Notes under the pieces: generated by a model | Database searches by the model: none | What the model was told of the DNA's origin: nothing | What the model saw: the letters and a program-made list of their open reading frames with translations, nothing else | In this document: piece by piece, positions 36,138 to 47,125 of the stretch | Numbering within the stretch: the stretch's first letter is position 1 | Layout of the letters: each line of letters begins with the position of its first letter | Program-made: the position numbers and the translations under genes | NCBI RefSeq assembly: GCF_037911585.1 | Contig: NZ_JBAJNS010000001.1 | Coordinates: 1,425,001 to 1,489,000 of the forward strand | From: Streptomyces sp. GSL17-111 | Lineage (GTDB): Bacteria > Actinomycetota > Actinomycetes > Streptomycetales > Streptomycetaceae | Direction: 5' to 3' | Length of the DNA stretch: 64,000 bases

Positions 36138-36800
36138 TCAGCGGGCCCCGGCCCCCGGCCGCGTCACGTCGTCGGTGAGGGAGGCGTCCAGGGCGACGCG
36201 GACGAGTGCCGCCGCGAACGCGGCGACGTCCTCGGCGGGTACCAGGGCCGCCAGCTCGCGCGGGCGCTGCGGCAGGCCGAGCCGCTCGGCGCCCTTCAGC
36301 GCCTTCGCGTCGAGGTGGGGCGCCAGCTCGGGCCAGACGGCCTGGGCCTCGCGGAGGAAGATGTCCGCGCCGGCCGGGCCGAGCCCCGGCACCCGCCGGA
36401 GGGCGCGGCGCAGCGCGGCGACGTCGCCGTCCGTCTCGTCGCGCATCCGGCGCACGTCGCCGCCGTAGGTGTCGCGCAGCAGCTCCGCGCCCTGCCCGAG
36501 CATCGTCGCGGTGCGCTCGTCGTAGCGCCGGTAGCCGCCCTCGCCCAGCAGGTCCACGCGCCGCTGCCAGGTCGCGCCCGCCATCCGGGCCGGGCTGCGC
36601 AGCCCGGCCCGGAACAGGGCACGGGCCGCGTCCACCGCGATCGACGCCCGGATGCGCGCGCTCAGCAGGGTGGCGAGCACCAGGAGTTGGTAGAGCGGCT
36701 GCGGAGTGTCCCGCAGCCGGACGCCCGCTTCGGCCGCGTACGTCCGGCCGTGGCGGCGCAACAGCTCACGCGCCGTGTCGCGGTGGGCCGCGCGGCTCAC
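36138..36800 (-). CDS. HhH-type endonuclease III-like protein
   Basis: A 220-aa helical protein with a helix-hairpin-helix, RRVPGLGPAGADIFLRE (HhH core at residues 137-144), of the HhH-GPD base-excision superfamily. The Lys that gives endonuclease III its lyase activity (usually GVGRKTA) is absent, and no iron-sulfur Cys cluster is present at the C-terminus. It may be a monofunctional glycosylase or a DNA-binding relic. The start is GTG 36800, overlapping the DUF3140 gene by 4 bp. Confidence 0.75.
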   Translation of the reverse strand: MSRAAHRDTARELLRRHGRTYAAEAGVRLRDTPQPLYQLLVLATLLSARIRASIAVDAARALFRAGLRSPARMAGATWQRRVDLLGEGGYRRYDERTATMLGQGAELLRDTYGGDVRRMRDETDGDVAALRRALRRVPGLGPAGADIFLREAQAVWPELAPHLDAKALKGAERLGLPQRPRELAALVPAEDVAAFAAALVRVALDASLTDDVTRPGAGAR

Positions 36801-37141
36801 GGCGCGGGCTTGAGCGGATCGTGCCCGAGGCTCATGAGCTCGAAGCGCCAGTGCTCCTGGCCCGCCGTCGGCTCCAGGTCCTCGCGGCGCCGGGAGTTGA
36901 CGGTGTCGATGACGTCGCGCATGACGGCGAGGTCGGCGTCCGTCAGGTCGACCCGGCGCTTGCGCAGGATGGCCAGCACGTGCCGACCCGTCTCGCCACC
37001 GGCCTGGTCGGGCACGTCCTCGGTGCGCTCCGAGGCGGCCTCGGTGCGCAGCCAGTCGCTCAGCTCCTGGGAGGTCATGTTCACGACGCGGTGGAACTCG
37101 TCCCACAGCACGTCCCGCTCGATCGGGGAGATGTCCGACAC
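36797..37141 (-). CDS. DUF3140 protein
   Basis: A 114-aa acidic protein with the DUF3140 pattern LWDEFHRVVNMTSQELSDWL and ending WRFELMSLGHDPLKP. The function is unknown. I prefer GTG 37141: the alternative ATG 37159 codon and those after it form the ribosome-binding sequence AGGAGGAG for that GTG. It is translationally coupled to the HhH gene and follows the reductase-like gene by 14 bp. Confidence 0.82.
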   Translation of the reverse strand: MSDISPIERDVLWDEFHRVVNMTSQELSDWLRTEAASERTEDVPDQAGGETGRHVLAILRKRRVDLTDADLAVMRDVIDTVNSRRREDLEPTAGQEHWRFELMSLGHDPLKPAP

Positions 37142-37155
37142 CGTCTCGCTCCTCC

Positions 37156-37782
37156 TCACGCCGCGTGCAGCAGCGCGTTCATCTCGGCGGCGGGCAGTTC
37201 CGTCGCGTAGACGCTGGTGCCCGGCTGGTGCCTGCGTCCGCCCTGGCCGAGGTTTCCGGCGATGACGGGGGCGAAGCCGATGTCCCGCGTGAGCCCGGCG
37301 ACGACCGCCTTGGCCCCGTCGTCGCTGCCGGAGAGCGGCACCGCCACGCGCGGGGCGCCGTCGTCCCGGTGCGCGTGGTCGCGCAGCTGCTGCCAGGGCA
37401 GGGTGTTGAAGGCCTTGACCAGGTTGCTGCCGGTGTGCGCCTTGATCTTCTCGCTGGACGTCGTCACGTCGGCGTCCAGCTCGGCGTCGTGGCCGTCCCG
37501 CTCGGGGTAGTAGTTGCAGGTGTCGATGACGACCTTGTCCCGCAACCGGTCGGCGGGCAGCTCCCGGTACCGCCCGTAGGGGATGCTCACGACGACGACC
37601 TCACCGAAGTCCGCCGCCTCCTCGACCGTGCCGGCCCGGACGGAACCGCCCAGCTCGGCGACGAGCCCGCTCAGCGTCCGCGGGCCGCGCGCGTTGCTGA
37701 TGAGGACCTCGTGCCCGATGCGGTCGAAGTGTCCGGCCAGCGTGGAGCCGATCCGTCCGGCTCCGATGATTCCGATACGCAT
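37156..37782 (-). CDS. NADP-binding oxidoreductase of the F420-dependent NADP reductase family
   Basis: A 208-aa Rossmann protein beginning RIGIIGAGRIGSTLAGHF, with VLISNARGPRTLSGLVAELG following the nucleotide-binding fold. VIDTCNYYPERDG and LVKAFNTLPWQQL match the F420H2:NADP oxidoreductase-like family. It could exchange hydride between F420 or another donor and NADP. It heads the three-gene leftward operon with DUF3140 and the HhH protein. A strong terminator lies just upstream, so its promoter must lie between 37783 and about 37815 or overlap it. Confidence 0.82.
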   Translation of the reverse strand: MRIGIIGAGRIGSTLAGHFDRIGHEVLISNARGPRTLSGLVAELGGSVRAGTVEEAADFGEVVVVSIPYGRYRELPADRLRDKVVIDTCNYYPERDGHDAELDADVTTSSEKIKAHTGSNLVKAFNTLPWQQLRDHAHRDDGAPRVAVPLSGSDDGAKAVVAGLTRDIGFAPVIAGNLGQGGRRHQPGTSVYATELPAAEMNALLHAA

Positions 37783-37817
37783 GCCGCCCCGGGTGCCCGT
37801 GGGCGTGGGGACGAAAC

Positions 37818-37849
37818 GGGCCCGGCTCCCCGTGCGGGGGGCCGGGCCC
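37818..37849 (-). terminator. Hairpin terminator after the enoyl-CoA hydratase gene side
   Basis: A 14-bp stem, GGGCCCGGCTCCCC with one T-G wobble partner, and a GTGC loop. It lies 18 bp beyond the enoyl-CoA hydratase stop only on the opposite side of transcription, so it sits between two leftward genes: downstream of hydratase transcription and upstream of the reductase-like gene. Confidence 0.7.
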
Positions 37850-37866
37850 GCGCCGGAGCGGGTGGC

Positions 37867-38634
<768 letters not shown>

Positions 38635-38689
38635 GGCGGCAGGGTAACGCCCGTTAACCCCGGTGTCCCCCGCCGCCGGTGGTGACGTG

Positions 38690-38728
38690 GACGACGCCCC
38701 TGCCCGCAGTGCCGGGAGGGGCGTCGTC
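38690..38728 (-). terminator. Terminator of the L,D-transpeptidase gene
   Basis: A perfect 12-bp stem, GACGACGCCCCT / AGGGGCGTCGTC, with a 15-nt loop, starting 16 bp beyond the L,D-transpeptidase stop on the reverse strand. Confidence 0.75.
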
Positions 38729-38743
38729 ACGGACGGGCGCGGC

Positions 38744-39976
38744 CTACCGGCCCCACTGGCTCCAGTCCAGGTTCCAGCCGTTGAGGCCGTTGTCCGGGGC
38801 GATCGTCTTGTCCTGGCTGTTCTTCACCACGACGACGTCGCCGACCATGGAGTTGTCGTAGAACCAGGCGGCGTCCGCCGACGGGTCCCCGCCGCCGCGC
38901 TGGTCGAACAGGCCCACGCACCCGTGGCTGACGTTCTGCGCGCCGAACGTCGAGCGGCCCGCCCAGTAGTTGCCGTGGACGAAGGTGCCCGAGGTCGACA
39001 GCCGCATGGCGTGCGGGACGTCCTTGATGTCGTACTCGCCGCCGAAACCGACCGTGTCGCCGTTCATACGGGTCACTTCGTGCTTCTCGCTGATGACCAT
39101 CTGACCGTTCCAGGTCGGGGTCTGCGGGGAGCCGGCCGTGATCGGAAGGGTCTTCCAGACCTTGCCGTCCCGCTCCACCGTCATCGTCTTCTTCTTCGCG
39201 TCCACCGTGGAGACCATCGAGCGTCCCACCGTGAAGGTGACGTCCTTGTTCTGCGTGCCGTAGACGCCGTCGGCCGCCTCGACGCCGCCCAGCCGCAGGC
39301 TCAGCGTCACCTTCGTGCCCGGCTCCCAGTAGTCCTCCGGACGGAAGTCCAGCCGCTGGTTCCCGAACCAGTGGCCCCGGACCTCCACGGCCGGGTCGGC
39401 GGTGACCTCGACGCCGCCCGCCACCGCGTCGCGGTCCTCCACCGGGCGGCTGAACCGCAGCGACACCGGCATCCCGACGCCGACGGTCGAGCCGTCCTCC
39501 GGTGTGAAGTAGCCGATGAAGGTGTCCTTCGCGACGACGGTGGTGAACGTGGCGGTCTTGGCCGCCGTACGCCCCTCGGCGTCCTCCGCCACGGCGTTGA
39601 CGTGGTACTCCGTCCCCGTCGCCAGCGCCCGCTTCGGCTTCCAGGACGCGCCGTCCTTGCCGATGCTGCCCTCGACGGCCTCACCCTCCGAGGACTCCAC
39701 CGTCACGTCCGTCAGTTCGCCGCCCTGCGCCGTCACCTTCAACGCGCCCGTGGTGGCCACGTCCTCCGCGCCGTGCTGCGGCGCGATGTCGACCGTCGCC
39801 CGCGACGGTCCGTCGGCGGCCTCCGCCGCCTTGCCGGGCTTCTCGCCCCCGCCGTCCGCCTCGTCCTCGCCGCAGCCGGTCGCCAGCAGCGTCAGCCCCA
39901 GCAGCACCGCGACCAGGCCCCGCCCACCCGGGCCTCTCCGTACTCCGCGGCCGTCCCGCACCCGTATACCCCGCAC
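38744..39976 (-). CDS. L,D-transpeptidase lipoprotein with Ig-like domains
   Basis: An approximately 410-aa exported enzyme that makes 3-3 peptidoglycan cross-links. It has a lipoprotein signal (LVAVLLGLTLLATGCGE), two Ig-like domains (about residues 45-240) and a YkuD catalytic domain with FVHGNYW and SHGCVGL holding the catalytic His and Cys. The domain order matches mycobacterial LdtMt2-type enzymes. The start is uncertain: GTG 39976 gives a short N-terminus before the signal; ATG 40048 would add 24 residues. Confidence 0.92.
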   Translation of the reverse strand: MRGIRVRDGRGVRRGPGGRGLVAVLLGLTLLATGCGEDEADGGGEKPGKAAEAADGPSRATVDIAPQHGAEDVATTGALKVTAQGGELTDVTVESSEGEAVEGSIGKDGASWKPKRALATGTEYHVNAVAEDAEGRTAAKTATFTTVVAKDTFIGYFTPEDGSTVGVGMPVSLRFSRPVEDRDAVAGGVEVTADPAVEVRGHWFGNQRLDFRPEDYWEPGTKVTLSLRLGGVEAADGVYGTQNKDVTFTVGRSMVSTVDAKKKTMTVERDGKVWKTLPITAGSPQTPTWNGQMVISEKHEVTRMNGDTVGFGGEYDIKDVPHAMRLSTSGTFVHGNYWAGRSTFGAQNVSHGCVGLFDQRGGGDPSADAAWFYDNSMVGDVVVVKNSQDKTIAPDNGLNGWNLDWSQWGR

Positions 39977-40233
39977 CTGTTCATCCGCCTTCGCCTGTGG
40001 CTCCCCGACCGCCCCCCACGGCGGCCCGTGCGCCCGCACCGCGCGCACGGCACCGAGTCAACCGGAGAAAGATCACAGCCGGGTCCTGCGGTATGTCACC
40101 GTTCCGTCCCAAACTCCGAGACCGCCCGGACGTCCGTCGGTCCGGTTGGCGCAATCGACGGTCCTCCGGGGTGAGCGGCGGCGCGAGCGAGGGAAGAATG
40201 CGAGGAGACCCACCCGCCGGGGGAGGCCAGCCG

Positions 40234-42555
<2,322 letters not shown>

Positions 42556-42677
42556 CCCCGACACCGACGCCGCCCCTCGAACCGGCCACCCGAGCTGTCC
42601 GAACCCCCCCCTGGATTCCACCGAGCTTTCCGTGGTCGCCTTACACCATTCATGGAAATGTCAGGAGGGGGAAGACT

Positions 42678-43028
42678 GTGGTGCACATTCCTGGGAGACG
42701 AGTCGGCGTCCTGACCGGGGCATCGATCGCCGTCGGCATAGTCCTTGCCGCTACGCCCGCGTTCGGCTTCACGGCTTGGCAGGGTGACGACAAGGCATAC
42801 ACGACCAACGGTGACCGCCGAGCCGAAGTCTGCGACTGGGAAGCGGACGGGAACCGGGTCAAGGCGCAGTACCGGCGTGACGGCAGCGATACCATCAAGA
42901 ACTGGTGGAACCAGTTGGGAGACGGTAGCTGTTACCCGACGCCGACAGGCCGCAGCATCAACAAGATGCGTGTCGTCGAGCAGAGGTCCTTCGCCCCGGA
43001 CGTCTACGGAGCCTGGGCCTATCGGTAA
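42678..43028 (+). CDS. Small secreted protein with two cysteines, unknown function
   Basis: A 116-aa protein whose start is GTG 42678, 9 nt after AGGAGG. A Sec-type signal runs to about residue 32 (VGVLTGASIAVGIVLAATPA, likely cleaved after AFG/FTA). The mature about 84-residue part is Trp/Tyr/Asp-rich, with only two Cys (52 and 85), suggesting one disulfide. The codon use and GC are lower than in the flanking glgX. An ABC ATPase and FtsX-like permease follow within 80 bp. This is the pattern of secreted-peptide loci, but I do not recognise the sequence; it does not look like lactococcin 972. Confidence 0.72.
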   Translation: MVHIPGRRVGVLTGASIAVGIVLAATPAFGFTAWQGDDKAYTTNGDRRAEVCDWEADGNRVKAQYRRDGSDTIKNWWNQLGDGSCYPTPTGRSINKMRVVEQRSFAPDVYGAWAYR

Positions 43029-43106
43029 TTCCCCGAGGCACGGTCCACTCACAGCGGTGGGCGCGCGCGGCGCGCCCACCGCGTCGCAGGTGTTCGGAGC
43101 ACAGAC

Positions 43107-43763
43107 GTGAAATCCCCCGCCCTGGTCGTTCGCGGCCTCAGCCATCGGTTCCCCGGCAGAGTCGTGCTGGAGGACGTCGACCTGGACGTGGAGAGAGGGC
43201 GTTCGGTAGCCGTCACCGGCCCCTCGGGCACCGGCAAGACGACACTGTTGTCCTGCGTACTCGGACTGATCACTCCCGATCGCGGCTCGATTCTGGTGGC
43301 CGGGACGGAGATCACCGGGTTGAGGCGTTCCCGGCTCGCACGGCACCGAGCGCGGCACATCGGGGTGGTCTTCCAGTTCGGTGAGCTGTTGCCGGAGTTG
43401 ACACCACTGCAGAACGTGACGCTGCCGGCCCTGCTGGCGGGGCACGGTCGCGCGGAAGCACGCACGCGGGGTCTGGCCCTGCTCGACCACCTCGGTGTAC
43501 CTCACGCCACCGCGACAGGCACGTTGTCGGGAGGCGAACGGCAACGGGTCGCTGTCGCCCGTGCCCTGATCAACAAGCCCGGTCTTCTCCTCGCCGACGA
43601 ACCGACGGGGTCACTGGACTCGGCGAACCGGGAAACGGTCGCCGACCTCCTCTTCTCCCTGCCGGAACGATGGAGCTGTGCTCTGGTCGTGGTGACCCAC
43701 GACCAGACGGTGGCGCGTCGCGCGGACCGCGTGATGGATCTCGCTCCGGTGAGGACGGTGTGA
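43107..43763 (+). CDS. MacB/LolD-type ABC ATPase
   Basis: A 218-aa ATPase. Walker A is GPSGTGKTT, the Q-loop is VVFQFGELLPELTPLQNV, the signature is LSGGERQRVAVARAL, Walker B is LLLADEPTGSLD and the H-loop is VVTHD. The ADEPTGxLD form is characteristic of the MacB/LolD/FtsE group, which powers FtsX-like permeases. It overlaps the permease gene by 4 bp. Confidence 0.9.
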   Translation: MKSPALVVRGLSHRFPGRVVLEDVDLDVERGRSVAVTGPSGTGKTTLLSCVLGLITPDRGSILVAGTEITGLRRSRLARHRARHIGVVFQFGELLPELTPLQNVTLPALLAGHGRAEARTRGLALLDHLGVPHATATGTLSGGERQRVAVARALINKPGLLLADEPTGSLDSANRETVADLLFSLPERWSCALVVVTHDQTVARRADRVMDLAPVRTV

Positions 43764-45979
43764 GCAGGCACGCGAAAGACGGGCCTCTTTGGCTCCGGCT
43801 GTGGCGCGTCGGCCGAGAGGCTGGGGCCGGGGCCCGGGCGTCACGACTGCGAAGTACGGCCCTGTTCGTGGCCACTGTGGCTCTCGCCACCGGCCTGACC
43901 TCCCTCGTCACCACGGTGGCGGCCTACAGCGCGCAGGAGGAGATCGACCGAGCCCGGGCGCCCCGCATGCTGCACGCCTATCCGGACGAGAGGCCGGTCG
44001 GCCACTGGTACGAGTCGGGCAACGACATCACCGGGTACGCACAGCACACCGTCGTCCTCCTGGCGCCTCTCGACGCCGAGGCCGCTCCGCCACCCGGGTT
44101 GCCCCGCTGGCCGCAGCCGGGGGAAGCCTTCCTCTCCCCCGCCCTGCTCAGCGCGGGGGAGTCGGTCGGCATACGGCACCGTTACGGAGACTTCGCGGGA
44201 GTCATCGCACGGCCCGGCCTGACGAATCCCCTGGAACGGCTCGCCTATGTGCGTCCCGCCGAGGGAGCGGCGTCCTTCGAACCGGCCGACCGCGTCAGCG
44301 GATTCGGCGTAGCGGGCGACGTTCCGTACCGCTCGTTCGGAGACGCCGCCGTCGCCTACGACTCCGGCACCCTGGTCTCGGCCCTCGCCGGGTTCGTCCT
44401 CCTGCCCATCGCCGTACTGATCGTCATCGCCTGCCGCGTGGACGCCGACGCACGCGACCGTCGGAACAGAGTGCTGGAGACTCTGGGTGGCGCATGGCGT
44501 CACCGGGCACTCGTCAACCTCGGGGAGGCCGGTGGGGCGGTGTCGATCGGTGCTGTGGCGGGGGTGGCACCGGCTTGCGTGGGGCTGCTGTGGGATGTCA
44601 CCGTCCCGGTTGTGGGGTACCCGCTGACGGCCGCAGGCCTGCGAGCGGCGTGGTGGATGTACCTTCTCGTCCCCGGGGTGTCCGTCCTCGTGGTCCTCGC
44701 CTCCGTGGTGCTCCTCCACCGCAGCCGGAAGGTGGGCCCTCTCCGAACACCGGAGCGGCCGAGCCGTAGGTGGATGGTCTGCCTTCCGCTCGGCGTCCTG
44801 ATCGCCATGCCGTCCGATCTGACGCCGTTCGCTGCTGATCTCCGGGTGAGCCTGGGCCAGTACGTCCTCGGGCTCTCGCTCGTCCTCGTCGCGCTGCCCT
44901 CGCTGATCGCCGCTGCCATGGCCCTGCTAGGCCGTCTGCTCGCCCAGGCCGCCGAACGAGCGGGACGCGCGGGGGTGCTGGTGGCCGGCCAGTGGACACG
45001 TGCCCACCCGGGCGTGACCGCGCGTACCGTCGCTGCGGCCGTCGTCTCCCTCGTCCTCGTCACGCAGGTCCATCTCTGGACCTCGCGCACGTCTGGAGAG
45101 GCCGAGGCTGCCGCAGCGACGCTGCAGCGCATCGGTACGAGCATCAACCTCGTCCGCACCGGACCGCTCACCGAGCAGGATCTGCGTGACTTCCGCGAGG
45201 CACTGCCCGACCAGCACGTCCTCATGCTCCTCCAGCGACCCGACCCGCGTCAGCCGACGGAGCTGCGCGGTGACTGTTCGGCGCTGGACGCCCTAGGGCA
45301 ACCCTGCCGCAGCGGCCTGTCCGATCTCGCCGTCGTCGAAGGCACGCAGGCGGTCGAGCTACAACGCTGGACGGGTGGGCGCGCGGGCCTCCTCGTGCGG
45401 CGGGCTCCGCTCACGGACTACGCCGTCGCCTCACGTGCGGAGGACAGCGAGGTCCAGTGGAGCCTGCTCACCGTGGCGGACCCCGACAACGACGCGGCGT
45501 CCGCGCAGGTGAACCGCGCGGCCTACGCATACCTCGGTATGGGGCCCGTCATCACCGGGCTCGGGGGCGACGCGCTCGCCGGAATGCTCCAGTACGAGAG
45601 CTACGGCCGGTGGATCGCCCTGCTCGGAGGCACCGGCCTGGTCGTGCTCCTGGGCGCGTCGGTCATCAGCTCGCTCAACGAGTTCCGGGCCTTCAGCGCA
45701 CGGCTCGCCCCCGTCGGCGTCCTCAGCGGAGGGCGTGGATTCCTCCGGGAGACGTCGTGGTGGTACCTGGCGCCCCCGCTGCTCCTGGCGGCGCCCTTCT
45801 CCGTGGCCGCCGCGTGGTACATGTCCGAGCCGGTCACCCGGGGTACGGGGACCTCGATGTCCCCGTACCTCGCATCCGTCGGCGCACTGAGCTGCGTACT
45901 CCTCGCCGCGCTGACCGCCGCGTTCGGTTCCCGGAACGCCTCGGTCACCGCGACGCGCTGGCGTCCGGGCATCGACTGA
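43760..45979 (+). CDS. FtsX/MacB-like ABC permease
   Basis: A 739-aa membrane protein. It has an N-terminal helix (TALFVATVALATGLTSLVTTVAAY), a large external domain (about residues 60-215), three helices near 225-345, then a second copy of this arrangement from about 355, with an extracellular loop near 470-620 and three C-terminal helices. This is the layout of two fused FtsX units. Partners are the ATPase just upstream and possibly the small secreted protein at 42.7 kb; it may export it, sense it or give immunity. The GTG start overlaps the ATPase gene. Confidence 0.85.
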   Translation: MSRHAKDGPLWLRLWRVGREAGAGARASRLRSTALFVATVALATGLTSLVTTVAAYSAQEEIDRARAPRMLHAYPDERPVGHWYESGNDITGYAQHTVVLLAPLDAEAAPPPGLPRWPQPGEAFLSPALLSAGESVGIRHRYGDFAGVIARPGLTNPLERLAYVRPAEGAASFEPADRVSGFGVAGDVPYRSFGDAAVAYDSGTLVSALAGFVLLPIAVLIVIACRVDADARDRRNRVLETLGGAWRHRALVNLGEAGGAVSIGAVAGVAPACVGLLWDVTVPVVGYPLTAAGLRAAWWMYLLVPGVSVLVVLASVVLLHRSRKVGPLRTPERPSRRWMVCLPLGVLIAMPSDLTPFAADLRVSLGQYVLGLSLVLVALPSLIAAAMALLGRLLAQAAERAGRAGVLVAGQWTRAHPGVTARTVAAAVVSLVLVTQVHLWTSRTSGEAEAAAATLQRIGTSINLVRTGPLTEQDLRDFREALPDQHVLMLLQRPDPRQPTELRGDCSALDALGQPCRSGLSDLAVVEGTQAVELQRWTGGRAGLLVRRAPLTDYAVASRAEDSEVQWSLLTVADPDNDAASAQVNRAAYAYLGMGPVITGLGGDALAGMLQYESYGRWIALLGGTGLVVLLGASVISSLNEFRAFSARLAPVGVLSGGRGFLRETSWWYLAPPLLLAAPFSVAAAWYMSEPVTRGTGTSMSPYLASVGALSCVLLAALTAAFGSRNASVTATRWRPGID

Positions 45980-46029
45980 CGGTGCCTCCCGTCCGCGCCG
46001 GACATCGCCTGACGGTACCGGTGGAGGGG

Positions 46030-46917
46030 TCAGGGGGTCACGTGGGTGTGGACGGTCAGCTCGGCGGGGGACAGGTCGAGCGTGACGGTGACGGAGCCGA
46101 GGTCGGCCGTCGAGGCGACGTGGGTGCCCCCGCACGGGATGCGCGCCGCGCCGCCCGGGAGTGCACAGGTCCACCAGCGGCGGGCGTCCAGGTGACGCTC
46201 CTCGCGTTCGACGCGGGCCGCTCCACCGGCCGCGATCCACTCGGCCACCCGTGTGTTCACGGCGTGCTGGACCGCGTCCAGGCGTTCGGCCAGGGCGGTC
46301 GCGGAGAAGCCGGACTTGCGCAGCGACTTGCCGAGCCGGTACGTGTCCACGCTGCCGTGGGGCTCGATGCGGGAGGTGGTGATGGCGCTCTGGTCGAAGT
46401 CGGGGTGGCCGAGGCAGTCCACCCGGCGGGGCTGCTTGGACCACAGGTCCGCCAGTTCCTCGTTGAGGGCGAGCGCGACGAGGTGGCAGGCGGAGTGACC
46501 GGCGCTCAGGCCCGCGCGGTACTCCCCGTCGACGGCCAGCTCGACGTCCTGCCCGACGACGGGGGCGGCGGCGTCGCTGACCGGGCCGAGCACGTGGACG
46601 GCCACGAACGACCACTCCGGGTCCCCGCGGCGGACGGGAACGGCATCCGCCAGGAGCAGTCCGTCGTCCCCGGGGCCGACGGCGCCGGTCAGGGCGTCGA
46701 CCACCGGGTGGGACGTGCCGCCGAAGGACACGGTCCCCCGGTCGGCGGGCTGGTCGGGCCAGGTGTGGTCCAGGGGGTGGAACGGGGTGCGGTCCGTGAC
46801 CAGCAGCAGCCTGCCGTCCTGGTCGCGGTCGACGAGCTGGACGCGGGCCGTCGCCCGCAGGGTGCCGTCCGGAAAGAGCACCTCGGTGGCAGGCAGCCGG
46901 ATGGTGGTCGAAGTCAT
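46030..46917 (-). CDS. AlaX-like alanyl-tRNA editing-domain protein
   Basis: A 295-aa free-standing relative of the AlaRS editing domain. The zinc ligands are present: HSACH (His141, His145) and PCGGTH (Cys262, His266). AlaX proteins hydrolyse Ser- or Gly-tRNA(Ala) to protect translation. The spacing between the two motifs is longer than in short AlaX forms. It is a single leftward gene between two rightward ABC loci. Confidence 0.85.
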   Translation of the reverse strand: MTSTTIRLPATEVLFPDGTLRATARVQLVDRDQDGRLLLVTDRTPFHPLDHTWPDQPADRGTVSFGGTSHPVVDALTGAVGPGDDGLLLADAVPVRRGDPEWSFVAVHVLGPVSDAAAPVVGQDVELAVDGEYRAGLSAGHSACHLVALALNEELADLWSKQPRRVDCLGHPDFDQSAITTSRIEPHGSVDTYRLGKSLRKSGFSATALAERLDAVQHAVNTRVAEWIAAGGAARVEREERHLDARRWWTCALPGGAARIPCGGTHVASTADLGSVTVTLDLSPAELTVHTHVTP

Positions 46918-47125
46918 CGGTGTTCAGCGTCTCCTTGGGGGACGGGTGCACGGGGCGAGCCGCCGTCGGGACGGGGCCCCACCGCACCACATCATGCCGC
47001 CTCGCCGGGGCCGGTGCGACGGGGTTCGGGGGCGGGCGGAGCGGGGGGCCTAGGGCTCGGGACCGAGTGGGGACCGGGCGGAATACGCATGCGCGTGTCA
47101 GCACCCATCCGTACGATCGGTGCTG

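Noticed and set aside
42678..43028. Lactococcin 972-family bacteriocin
   Set aside because: The ABC context is similar, but the mature sequence does not show that family's pattern; I call it only a secreted protein of unknown function.
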